Below are positions 1 to 6,307 of a stretch of DNA of 6,359 bases, piece after piece (position 1 is the first letter of the stretch; each line of letters opens with the position of its first letter). The stretch spans positions 1 to 6,359 of the forward strand of contig CAIJKT010000008.1 in NCBI GenBank assembly GCA_903821255.1, in the 5' to 3' direction. The notes under the pieces were generated by a model. It saw only the letters and a program-made list of their open reading frames with translations, was not told the origin of the DNA and did not search any database. This stretch comes from an uncultured Lentisphaeria bacterium. Lineage in GTDB: Bacteria; Verrucomicrobiota; Lentisphaeria; Victivallales; Victivallaceae. The position numbers were made by a program, and so were the translations under genes.

Positions 1-183
1 AGAGTTTTTTTTGCCGGTGGCATTGTGTGCTTCTGTGTTGCGCGGATGTAATTTAGCCGTTACATCCATAGCATACCTCTCTAAAGGCACAGAAGCATGC
101 AATGCCTCCGCCGGCAATTTAATCCCCGTTCCCAAAGCTCCCTCTGCTTTTTTCAGGGCCTTGATAAATTTTTCATAAGTCAA
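1..183 (-). CDS. Possible partial CDS of unknown function, 5' end only
   Basis: A minus-strand frame stays open from a TTG at 183-181 to the left edge (61 codons, no stop inside the window). It would read LTYEKFIKALKKAEG at the start and ATGKKNS at the edge. The first part looks like a basic, lysine-rich helix, and codon first positions are mostly purines, as in real genes. The TTG has no visible Shine-Dalgarno sequence. An internal ATG at 69-67 has a good one (AGAGAGG, complement of 76-82, 6 bases away), which would leave only 23 codons in view. I recognise no family. Against it: the same bases form the inverted repeat at 11-117, and a 61-codon open stretch can occur by chance. If real, it is transcribed divergently from purL and would share its upstream region. 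Confidence 0.3.
   Translation of the reverse strand, partial: MTYEKFIKALKKAEGALGTGIKLPAEALHASVPLERYAMDVTAKLHPRNTEAHNATGKKNS
11..117. repeat. Long imperfect inverted repeat (hairpin-forming) upstream of purL
   Basis: The two halves pair in register in four blocks. TTGCCGG (11-17) pairs with CCGGCAA (111-117). GGCATTG (19-25) pairs with CAATGCC (100-106). TGCTTCTGTG (28-37) pairs with CACAGAAGCA (88-97). GGATGTAA (44-51) pairs with TTACATCC (60-67), closing an 8-base loop. That gives 32 Watson-Crick pairs plus G-T wobbles at 26/99, 27/98, 38/87 and 39/86. The second arm carries a 4-base bulge at 107-110 and an unpaired stretch at 68-85. It is not followed by a proper T-run on either strand, so it does not look like an intrinsic terminator. 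It could be the terminal-repeat core of a small non-autonomous element or a structured leader RNA of purL. The sequence alone does not decide. Confidence 0.7.
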
Positions 184-199
184 ATAAATGATCTATAAT
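172..199 (+). promoter_or_regulatory. Probable purL operon promoter
   Basis: A perfect -10 box TATAAT lies at 194-199. TTCATA at 172-177 matches the TTGACA -35 consensus at 4 of 6 positions, with a 16-base spacer. The surrounding bases 160-210 are strongly AT-rich compared with the genes. Transcription would begin near 206, giving a leader of only about 14 bases before the purL ATG and excluding the upstream inverted repeat from the message. TTGATA at 161-166 is a better -35 word but sits 27 bases from the -10, too far to act with it. Confidence 0.4.
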
Positions 200-219
200 T
201 TTAATATATTGGAGACGAA

Positions 220-3186
220 ATGAATTACAGGATTGAAATTTCTCCATTGCGGAAATGGCGTGATTCCCGCGGTGAAGGGGTGAAGAAACAGATCAGCGAT
301 TTTCTGAAACTGAAAACTGAGGAAGTGCGCACCCGGGATGTTTATACCATTTGCGCTGACATTACCGAACAGGAGGCCGTCAGGGCGGCCGCGGATTTAT
401 CCAACCCGGTTCTGCAGCGCGGGGTTGTCGGCGAAAGCCGGCTGGCGGAAAATGAATTGTGCGACTGGCTGATTTCCGTCGGGTTCAAGCCCGGCGTCAC
501 TGACAACGTCGGCAGATCGGCGCATCAGGCCATCGGCGACATTGTCGGACGCAAACTGCGCGACGATGAATATGTTTTCAGTTCGGTTGAATATATGCTT
601 TACGGTAAAACACTTGCCAGGCACGATGCGGAACATATCGCCAAAGACTTGCTGGCTAACGAATTGATCGAGTCGGTCAGCGTTTTTTCCGGCCGAGACC
701 TCGTCAAAGGAATTCCGCCGAATCTGCCGTTTGTGACCTCGTCGGAGGGCGGATGCGTCAGGGAATACAATCTGGAAGTCGGCGATGCCGAACTCATGGA
801 TATCAGCCGTAAAGGCATTCTGGCGCTTTCGCTCGACGAAATGAAGGTTATCCAGCAGTATTTCCGCGATGCCTCAGGTCGCGAAAAATACGGGTTGAAA
901 AAGAATCCGACCGATGTTGAGCTTGAAGTGCTGGCGCAGACCTGGTCCGAACATTGCAAGCACAAGATATTTGACGCCGAGATCAACTACGAAGACCTCG
1001 AATCCGGCAAGACTGAAAAGATCGTTTCCTGCTACAAGACTTTCATCAAGAAAAGCACTCACGAGATCGGCGAACAGGTCAACTGGCTGGTTTCGGTGTT
1101 CCACGATAATGCCGGGGTTATTGCTTTCAATGACCGGCTGGACCTGGTTTACAAGGTTGAAACCCATAACACTCCTTCTGCGCTTGATCCTTACGGCGGC
1201 GCGATGACCGGTATCGTCGGCGTCAACCGCGACCCGATGGGAACCGGGCAGGGAGCCGAACTGCTGATTAACGTCTGGGGCTATTGCCTCGGTTCGCCGT
1301 TCAGCGCGGACAAGGATGTGCCGGAAGGCCTGCTGCATCCCCGCCGTCTGCGCGACGGTATCCACAAAGGGGTTATTGACGGCGGCAACCAGAGCGGGAT
1401 TCCCTACGGTCTGGGCTGGGAATACTTTGAAGACCGCTACCTCGGCAAACCGCTGGTTTACTGCGGCACTGTCGGTACACTGCCGAAGAAGATCGGCAGC
1501 GTCAAAGGTTTTGAAAAATCCATCAAGTCCGGCGATTTGATTGTCATGGCCGGCGGCAGAATCGGCAAAGACGGGATTCACGGCGCGACCTTCTCCAGTG
1601 AGGAACTGCATAAGGACAGCCCGACCCAGGCCGTGCAGATCGGCGACCCGATCACTCAGAAGAAAATGAGCGACTTTATTTATGAAGCCAGAAACCGCGG
1701 ACTCTACCGTTTCATCACGGACAACGGCGCTGGCGGACTGTCTTCCAGTATCGGCGAAATGGCCGGTATCTGCGGCGGCTGCCGCATGGATCTGAAAAAA
1801 GCCCCGTTGAAATATGCCGGTCTTGATCCATGGGAAATCCTGGTTTCCGAAGCTCAGGAACGCATGAGTTTTGCAGTTCAGCCGGAAAATATTGAAGAAT
1901 TCAAATATCTGGCAAAAGAGCGCGACGTCGAAGTCACCGTGCTCGGCGAATTTACCGGCGACGGCAAATTCCACATGCTTTACGGCGATAAGACCGTTGC
2001 GCTGCTGGATATTGCGTTTATGCACGACGGGCTGCCCCGGATGAAGCTGAACGCCAAATGGCGCAAACCGGTGCTGCAAGACCCCGATTACAGCCGCAGC
2101 GACCTGAAAAACGATGTGCTGCAGATGCTTGGCAGACTCAATATCTGTTCAGATGAATACAAGGCCAGGCAGTATGACCACGAGGTAAAAGGCCTGAGCG
2201 TGATTAAGCCGTTTGTCGGCAAATGCCGCGACGTCCAGACGGACGCCACGGTAACGATGATTGAACAGCTCAGCCGCGAAGGCGTGATCCTGTCCGCCGG
2301 CATCCTGCCGCGCTACAGTGACATTGATACCTATCACATGATGGCTTCGATCATAGATCTGGCGATCCGCAAAGTGATTGCGGTGGGCGGCAAGCTCGGG
2401 CATATCGCCGGGCTGGACAACTTCTGCTGGCCGGATCCGGTCCAGAGCGAAAAGACTCCCGACGGCGAATACAAGCTGGCGCAGCTCGTCCGCGCCAACC
2501 AGGCGCTCTACGATTACACCAAAGCCTTCCAGGTGCCGTGCATATCCGGCAAGGACAGCATGAAGAATGACAGCACCCGCGGCGGCAAGAAGATTTCGAT
2601 CCCCCCGACCGTGCTGTTCAGCACCATTGCGAAAATGGATGACATTAGCAAGGCGGTTACGCTCGACGCCAAATGCGCCGGCGATTATGTCTATGTGATC
2701 GGCAACACCGCAGCCGAGCTTGGCGGCAGCGAGTATTTCGCGATGCTGAATTCCACCGGCTGCAACGTGCCGAAAGTGGATGCCGCTTATGCCATTAAAA
2801 TCTACAATGCGGTTGCCGCCGTCACCGGCGCGGAACTGGCCAACTCGCTGCATACTCCGGCCCTCGGCGGCCTGGCAGTCGGATTTGCCAAAGTCGCCAT
2901 GGGCGGACGCCTGGGGTTGAAAATAGATATGTCCAGGATTCCGGGAACCGTTAAATGCAACGCCCATGAACTGCTGTTCTCCGAATCCAACAGCCGTTTT
3001 ATCATGACCGTTTCTCCGAAAAATGCCGCAGAAGCGGAATCGCTGCTGGACGGCGTGCCTTTTGCGAAAATCGGCGAGGTAATTGACGCACAAAAGCTTG
3101 AAATCAAAACATCTGATGGTAGTGTAATATTGTTGGAGATTTGCGATCTGCTGGGGAAGTACAAAGGAACGCTTGACGGTATCTAA
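220..3186 (+). CDS. purL: Phosphoribosylformylglycinamidine synthase, PurS-PurL fusion
   Basis: This cytoplasmic enzyme makes formylglycinamidine ribonucleotide from FGAR, ATP and ammonia, the fourth step of purine synthesis. The protein has 988 residues, against roughly 740 for small PurL and 1300 for the large PurL with a fused glutaminase. Residues 1-165 resemble PurS (VLQRGVVGESRL at 65-76, GFKPGVTDNVGRS at 88-100). The synthase body then shows SEHCKHK (243-249) with the catalytic-type histidine, VETHNTPSALDPYGGAMTG (313-331), DNGAGGLSSSIGEMA (501-515), SEAQERM (543-549), SGKDSMKN (776-783) and ALGGLAVG (881-888). It ends near 988 without a class I glutaminase domain, so a separate PurQ must supply ammonia. 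The start is well supported: GGAG at 211-214 lies 5 bases before the ATG. It heads a likely operon, 23 bases before the sigma factor. Confidence 0.96.
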   Translation: MNYRIEISPLRKWRDSRGEGVKKQISDFLKLKTEEVRTRDVYTICADITEQEAVRAAADLSNPVLQRGVVGESRLAENELCDWLISVGFKPGVTDNVGRSAHQAIGDIVGRKLRDDEYVFSSVEYMLYGKTLARHDAEHIAKDLLANELIESVSVFSGRDLVKGIPPNLPFVTSSEGGCVREYNLEVGDAELMDISRKGILALSLDEMKVIQQYFRDASGREKYGLKKNPTDVELEVLAQTWSEHCKHKIFDAEINYEDLESGKTEKIVSCYKTFIKKSTHEIGEQVNWLVSVFHDNAGVIAFNDRLDLVYKVETHNTPSALDPYGGAMTGIVGVNRDPMGTGQGAELLINVWGYCLGSPFSADKDVPEGLLHPRRLRDGIHKGVIDGGNQSGIPYGLGWEYFEDRYLGKPLVYCGTVGTLPKKIGSVKGFEKSIKSGDLIVMAGGRIGKDGIHGATFSSEELHKDSPTQAVQIGDPITQKKMSDFIYEARNRGLYRFITDNGAGGLSSSIGEMAGICGGCRMDLKKAPLKYAGLDPWEILVSEAQERMSFAVQPENIEEFKYLAKERDVEVTVLGEFTGDGKFHMLYGDKTVALLDIAFMHDGLPRMKLNAKWRKPVLQDPDYSRSDLKNDVLQMLGRLNICSDEYKARQYDHEVKGLSVIKPFVGKCRDVQTDATVTMIEQLSREGVILSAGILPRYSDIDTYHMMASIIDLAIRKVIAVGGKLGHIAGLDNFCWPDPVQSEKTPDGEYKLAQLVRANQALYDYTKAFQVPCISGKDSMKNDSTRGGKKISIPPTVLFSTIAKMDDISKAVTLDAKCAGDYVYVIGNTAAELGGSEYFAMLNSTGCNVPKVDAAYAIKIYNAVAAVTGAELANSLHTPALGGLAVGFAKVAMGGRLGLKIDMSRIPGTVKCNAHELLFSESNSRFIMTVSPKNAAEAESLLDGVPFAKIGEVIDAQKLEIKTSDGSVILLEICDLLGKYKGTLDGI

Positions 3187-3209
3187 ACAACGACAGGATA
3201 ATTCCGGTC

Positions 3210-4130
3210 ATGGAAAAGATTCCCAAAATCACTGCTGGAAAAGTTGTTAAAAAGAAGCAGGGTGACAACCCGATGACGACCTCACAGGTCTACATGCGGA
3301 ATATCATCGATTTTTCATTATTATCCCCGGACGAGGAAACAAAACTGGCCGGGGAAATCAAGTCTGACAATCCCCAGATTCATGATGCGGCGAAGACCAA
3401 ACTGGTCAAAGCCAATTTGCGTCTGGTGGTCAAAATCGCCAACGAGTTCATGAATCGCGGCCTGGCCAAGCACGACCTTATCTCTGAAGGCAATATCGGT
3501 CTGATGACCGCCGCCGAGAAATTTGACCCCTCCAAAGGCGCGAAGTTCAGCACTTACAGCACCTGGTGGATCAAGCAGGCGATGCGCCGGGCGATAGCCG
3601 AGCAGAGCCGCACCATCCGCATACCGGTCCAGTCCGTCGAGAAGATCAACCGGATCAAACGCGCCCAGAAGGAACTGGCCAAGACGCTCGGGCGTCCGGC
3701 AACCGACCAGGAACTGGCGGATGCACTTGATCTCAGCCGGCGGACTATTGCCGAATTGCGCCATACCAATCTGTCAACGTCTTCATTGAACGAGCCGATA
3801 CAGGAAGGCGAAGACGGCGAAATCCAGGACTTTATCCCCGACAAGCAGGAGCATGCCCCGGACCGGCTGCTTGGCGATTCGGAAGTAATGGAGCAACTGC
3901 ATCAACTGGTGGAGCAGCTTTGCGACCGCGAACGGGAAGTGCTGCAAATGCGCTTCGGGCTTGACGGCCGCAAGGTCATGACGCTGGAAGAAGTCGGCGA
4001 AGCGGTAGGCTGCACCCGCGAACGCGTCCGGCAGATTCAGAACAAGGCCATTAAGAAACTCCAGTATCTGCATACAGACGCCCCTCCGCAGAACCTTAAG
4101 AAACTGAGCGAAGATGACACCGAAGAATAA
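3210..4130 (+). CDS. RNA polymerase sigma factor, sigma-70 family (RpoD/RpoS-like)
   Basis: This subunit directs RNA polymerase to -10/-35 promoters. In the 306-residue frame, region 1.2 is about 22-55. Region 2 runs 63-140, with NLRLVVKIA (69-77), HDLISEGNIGLM (88-99) and the -10-reading and melting segment FSTYSTWWIKQAMRR (113-127). Region 3 is about 141-200, including the finger-like segment around 191-211. Region 4 is 225-285, with the helix-turn-helix TLEEVGEAVGCTRERVRQI (258-276), whose RERVRQ matches the -35-reading helix of primary sigmas. Region 1.1 and the long non-conserved insert are missing, as in group 2 sigmas and the short primary sigma of Bacteroidetes. The start is uncertain: ATG 3210 has AGGA 11 bases upstream, while ATG 3273 has AGGGTGA 7 bases upstream and begins right at region 1.2 (285 residues). 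Whether it is the housekeeping or an alternative sigma cannot be told here. Confidence 0.93.
   Translation: MEKIPKITAGKVVKKKQGDNPMTTSQVYMRNIIDFSLLSPDEETKLAGEIKSDNPQIHDAAKTKLVKANLRLVVKIANEFMNRGLAKHDLISEGNIGLMTAAEKFDPSKGAKFSTYSTWWIKQAMRRAIAEQSRTIRIPVQSVEKINRIKRAQKELAKTLGRPATDQELADALDLSRRTIAELRHTNLSTSSLNEPIQEGEDGEIQDFIPDKQEHAPDRLLGDSEVMEQLHQLVEQLCDREREVLQMRFGLDGRKVMTLEEVGEAVGCTRERVRQIQNKAIKKLQYLHTDAPPQNLKKLSEDDTEE
3259..3275 (+). promoter_or_regulatory. Ribosome binding site for an alternative start of the sigma factor
   Basis: AGGGTGA at 3259-3265 stands 7 bases before the in-frame ATG at 3273-3275. This is better placed than the AGGA (3195-3198) that serves the upstream ATG at 3210. The 21 residues in between (MEKIPKITAGKVVKKKQGDN plus P) are basic and match no sigma region I know. 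A start at 3273 would lengthen the gap after purL to 86 bases. Confidence 0.4.
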
Positions 4131-4151
4131 CCTCGGAAAGTTTCAATCCAG

Positions 4152-5153
4152 ATGACAATTTATCCTGCTGACAGTGTGATTCTGGCGCCGCTTTCCGGGT
4201 ATACCGATCTGCCGTACCGCCATGCCGCCCGCCGCCACGGCTGCCGTCTGGCTTTTGCCGAAATGGTTGACGCCGGTTCGCTGGCTTTCGGCAACAAACG
4301 CACCAGAACTTACCTTGACCGCGGTTCCGACGAAGGCTGGCTGGGCATCCAGTTGGTCGGCTGCGAGGCCGAACATATCTCCGAGTCTGCCAGAATTATT
4401 AATGACTACAATTTCAATGTGGTTGACTTCAATTTGGGCTGTCCAGCGCCGAAAGTTGTCAAGAAAGGGGCCGGGGCGCTGCTGGGCGCCAATATTGACA
4501 AGGCGGTAAAACTGTTCAGCATCATCGCCGGTATTTCCCGTTTCCCGGTAAGCGCCAAAATCCGCATTCTTGATGAACTTGATCCCGCTTCCACCATTGA
4601 AATCGTAAAGAAACTAGAGTCGGCCGGAGCTTCGGCGGTGACGATTCACGGACGGATAAAAGAGTCTTTCTATTCCGGTCAGGTATTCTATGAAGTGATA
4701 GCCGCCGCCAGGCAGGCCGTTAAAATCCAGGTCATCGCCAACGGCGGCATCATGGATTTGAGCGGCTATGACGCGATCAAGAAAGCCACCGGCTGCGATT
4801 GCGTCATGGTGGCGCGCGGCGCGATGGGCAACCCCTGGATCTTTGAGGAAATCGCCATGCGCGAACAGTACCAGCCGCCGACCATTGAGCAGCTTTGCGG
4901 GGAGATCGAGCTGCATGTGCTTGAAACCATCGATTATTACGGCGAAGAACTGGCGTTGAAGGTCTCCCGCAAACTTATCCTTGACTACCTGCGCGGACGC
5001 GGGTTCCCCGGCGGACTGAAAGCCGAAGTATCCTTTCTGCACAAGAAAGAGGATTTCTACAACTTTCTGGATAAAATCAGAGAAGAACACACCGAAAGAT
5101 ACTGGCACTGGCTGGAGAAATTCCCCCAGGCCGAACGCCGCCTGCGCCGGTAA
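4152..5153 (+). CDS. dus: tRNA-dihydrouridine synthase (Dus family)
   Basis: This FMN-dependent enzyme reduces specific uridines in the tRNA D-loop region to dihydrouridine, using NADPH. The 333-residue protein is of usual family length. The TIM-barrel part spans about 1-240: LAPLSGYTDLPYR (11-23, flavin-binding loop), EMVDAGSL (37-44), QLVG (67-70), NLGCPAPKVVKKGAGALL (94-111) with the expected catalytic Cys97, SAKIRI (134-139), TIHGR (164-168), IANGGI (195-200) and ARGAMGNPWIFEEI (221-234) at the phosphate-binding end. Residues about 245-333 form the helical tRNA-binding tail. The GCPAPKV and GAMGNPW motifs are closest to the DusB/NifR3 group, but I cannot fix the subfamily. It follows the sigma gene by 21 bases; GGAAAG (4135-4140) is a modest ribosome binding site 11 bases from the ATG. 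It is probably the last gene of the purL operon. Confidence 0.94.
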   Translation: MTIYPADSVILAPLSGYTDLPYRHAARRHGCRLAFAEMVDAGSLAFGNKRTRTYLDRGSDEGWLGIQLVGCEAEHISESARIINDYNFNVVDFNLGCPAPKVVKKGAGALLGANIDKAVKLFSIIAGISRFPVSAKIRILDELDPASTIEIVKKLESAGASAVTIHGRIKESFYSGQVFYEVIAAARQAVKIQVIANGGIMDLSGYDAIKKATGCDCVMVARGAMGNPWIFEEIAMREQYQPPTIEQLCGEIELHVLETIDYYGEELALKVSRKLILDYLRGRGFPGGLKAEVSFLHKKEDFYNFLDKIREEHTERYWHWLEKFPQAERRLRR

Positions 5154-5184
5154 ACCCGTAAGAATTTTGAAACGGTAGCGGGGC

Positions 5185-5751
5185 CTATTGCTTCACTTCA
5201 GCCAGAATGAACTCGCGGCTGCCGTATTTGCGGCGTCTCAGATTCCAGCCGGGAGCTTGCAGGAACGAACCGTCCGGATCGCCGAAATCAGGCATTTCCC
5301 AGACCAGCAGCGCGCCATTAACCCACTGAATGAATTGCTGATCGGCGGTGAGACTGCGGAAGAACTGTCCGGATTCACCATAGGGCGGATCGGCAAAAAT
5401 CATGTCCGGATTTCTCGCCATGCCGCTATAGCGGCCACAGACGGAGGCATCGGCCTTGATGACCAGAAATTCAGTTTCAACGCCGGTGCGCTTGACTCTA
5501 TTGATATTCTCCTCGATAATCCGGGCATTCGCGACATTCACCTCGATAAAATATACTTTCGCCGCGCCCCTGCTGGCGGCCTCCAGCCCCAGTGCGCCGG
5601 AACCGGCAAACAGGTCGACAATGACTTTGTCCTGGAATACCGCCAGGCTGTCGAACATGGCTTTCCGGGAGCGCGCGGAAGTCGGCCGTACCGATTCCCC
5701 CTGCGGAACATTCAGCGCTAAATTGCGGGCTTTGCCCGAGATGATTTGCAT
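5185..5751 (-). CDS. rsmD: 16S rRNA (guanine(966)-N(2))-methyltransferase RsmD
   Basis: RsmD uses S-adenosylmethionine to methylate N2 of G966 (E. coli numbering) in helix 31 of 16S rRNA, acting on assembling small subunits. The 188-residue protein has the normal length and order. The N-terminus MQIISGKARN resembles the usual MRIISG start, followed by the signature RPTSARSRKAMFDSL (22-36). The SAM-binding motif I is VDLFAGSGALGLEAASRGA (45-63), the acidic motif II is YFIE (67-70), the catalytic DPPYG is at 121-125, and the terminal KYGSREF (175-181) is typical. The gene converges on dus with 31 bases between, so read-through antisense RNA is possible. Only a weak ribosome binding site (AAGAA, about 10 bases upstream) is visible. 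A promoter candidate lies at 5766-5794. Confidence 0.95.
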   Translation of the reverse strand: MQIISGKARNLALNVPQGESVRPTSARSRKAMFDSLAVFQDKVIVDLFAGSGALGLEAASRGAAKVYFIEVNVANARIIEENINRVKRTGVETEFLVIKADASVCGRYSGMARNPDMIFADPPYGESGQFFRSLTADQQFIQWVNGALLVWEMPDFGDPDGSFLQAPGWNLRRRKYGSREFILAEVKQ

Positions 5752-5765
5752 TTTTCTATTCTTCT

Positions 5766-5794
5766 AAATTAGGGTTTCAGAACAGACCGGTCAA
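5766..5794 (-). promoter_or_regulatory. Candidate rsmD promoter
   Basis: On the minus strand TTGACC (complement of 5789-5794) matches the -35 consensus at 5 of 6 positions. Exactly 17 bases later TAATTT (complement of 5766-5771) keeps the first, second and last bases of the -10 consensus. This would start transcription just before the rsmD ATG at 5751. The -35 word lies inside the right-hand of two direct repeats (in transcription order), so a repressor or activator binding the repeats would affect it. Confidence 0.35.
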
Positions 5795-5810
5795 AATGAA
5801 CCGGTCAAAA
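5786..5810. repeat. Tandem 11-base direct repeat, possible operator
   Basis: ACCGGTCAAAA occurs at 5786-5796 and again at 5800-5810, a 14-base period with TGA between. Each copy holds the palindromic core ACCGGT. The first is extended to GACCGGTC (5785-5792). The pair overlaps the -35 of the candidate rsmD promoter. The arrangement resembles a two-site operator, but no regulator is encoded here and the palindrome could be coincidence. Confidence 0.45.
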
Positions 5811-5963
5811 CGTAAATTGCCAGTACTACGTCACAATGCAAATATATTCCAGTATTTTAGTGAAGTTTTTCAAAAATGCCCGGTGTCGCGCCGGAGGTTT
5901 CGCCACATCCTTTAACCTATATTCCGCGGTCGGACAATGCATTTTTGTTAAGCCCCCTCATTG

Positions 5964-5979
5964 TGGACAATCTGGACAC
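5964..5979. repeat. Copy 1 of 16-base repeat TGGACAATCTGGACAC
   Basis: The 16-mer is identical to the one at 6325-6340. It is itself a near-tandem of TGGACA (TGGACAATC then TGGACAC). It is preceded by ATTGTGGACAAT (5960-5971), a small self-complementary stretch. The repeat lies upstream of a TTAGCAAAGATTTT block (6002-6015). Confidence 0.7.
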
Positions 5980-6001
5980 ATTGGGAAGTTCTAAAAAAAT
6001 A

Positions 6002-6073
6002 TTAGCAAAGATTTTCAACACTCCCGCGCTTCCCCGCTCATTCCGGAGACTTTGGAGAGGCATTGAGCATAAC
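6002..6073. repeat. Diverged repeat unit, copy C
   Basis: TTAGCAAAGATTTT (6002-6015) matches TTAGCAAACATTTT at 6312-6325 in 13 of 14 bases, and ACACTCC follows both. The downstream part, 6040-6073, reads ATTCCG, then ACTTTGGA, then ATTGAGCATAAC. It lines up with copies A and B, with one inserted base and scattered substitutions. It lacks the GGACA lead-in that A and B have. Confidence 0.5.
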
Positions 6074-6099
6074 TGCTTTAAAATTTTCAAACAACTTTT

Positions 6100-6171
6100 C
6101 GACAACTGGTTAAGATTGTCGTTAACTGATAGCGCAGTTGCGAGAACATTCTGGACAACCGCCATTGTCCA
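6100..6171. repeat. Cluster of three short hairpins
   Basis: CGACAA (6100-6105) pairs with TTGTCG (6116-6121) across a 10-base loop. AACTG (6124-6128) pairs with CAGTT (6135-6139). TGGACAA (6152-6158) pairs perfectly with TTGTCCA (6165-6171) over a 6-base loop. An alternative CAACTG/CAGTTG pairing (6103-6108 with 6135-6140) would replace the first two. None is followed by a T-run, so they are not terminators. Confidence 0.45.
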
Positions 6172-6175
6172 TTAC

Positions 6176-6217
6176 GGACACCCGACTCCGAGTAATTGGA
6201 TAGCCGTTGAGCACAAC
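6176..6217. repeat. Diverged repeat unit, copy B
   Basis: The unit begins with GGACACCC, has TCCGAG near its middle, and ends with TTGGATAGCCGTTGAGCACAAC. Aligned with copy A with one gap, it agrees at about 32 of 41 positions, including an unbroken GTTGAGCACAA. It directly follows the TGGACAA/TTGTCCA hairpin. Confidence 0.6.
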
Positions 6218-6254
6218 GTGGTATAGTGCTCTCGCCGTCCGCCCCCCGTACGGC
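6209..6254. repeat. Two adjacent short inverted repeats between copies B and A
   Basis: GAGCAC (6209-6214) pairs with GTGCTC (6226-6231) across 11 bases. GCCGT (6234-6238) pairs with ACGGC (6250-6254) around a C-rich loop. The first uses the end of repeat copy B as its left arm. They extend the run of small stem-loops seen from 6100 onward. Confidence 0.4.
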
Positions 6255-6259
6255 CTTTT

Positions 6260-6300
6260 GGACAGCCATTCCGATACTTTGGATACCTGTTGAGCACAAT
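6260..6300. repeat. Diverged repeat unit, copy A
   Basis: The unit begins GGACAGCC, continues ATTCCGATACTTTGGATACC and ends GTTGAGCACAAT. It is the partner of copy B (about 32 of 41 identical) and shares ATTCCG, ACTTTGGA and TTGAGCA with copy C. The end of A lies 83 bases from the end of B, and the end of B lies 144 bases from the end of C, so the array is irregular. Confidence 0.6.
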
Positions 6301-6307
6301 GTTTTTC

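Noticed and set aside
11..117. The inverted repeat as an intrinsic terminator or a purine riboswitch
   Set aside because: No T-run follows the hairpin on either strand (the run at 5-12 precedes it on the plus strand). The single long stem does not match the purine riboswitch junction, and the probable purL promoter lies downstream of it.
97..200. A short plus-strand frame (ATG at 97-99, stop near 200) as a purL leader peptide
   Set aside because: No ribosome binding site. It would lie upstream of the predicted transcription start, and it shows no regulatory codon run.
874..2079. A 401-codon open frame on the minus strand inside purL
   Set aside because: It lies antisense to a fully motif-supported purL, has no recognisable domain, and is explained by the GC-rich codon bias of purL.
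2149..3093. A 314-codon minus-strand open frame inside purL
   Set aside because: It is antisense to conserved PurL motifs, with no ribosome binding site or domain seen.
5188..5721. A 177-codon plus-strand frame opposite rsmD
   Set aside because: It is the complement of a clear RsmD with SAM-binding and DPPY motifs, and its residues show no family.
5876..6226. A 116-codon plus-strand frame beginning MPGVAPEVSP
   Set aside because: No ribosome binding site, no domain, mixed composition, and most of it lies in the repeat region. Kept only as a possible decayed gene.
6206..6295. GTTGAGC words (6206-6212, 6289-6295) fitting the GTTRRRY core of integron attC sites
   Set aside because: No matching RYYYAAC partner at attC spacing upstream, no cassette genes between copies, and no integrase in view.
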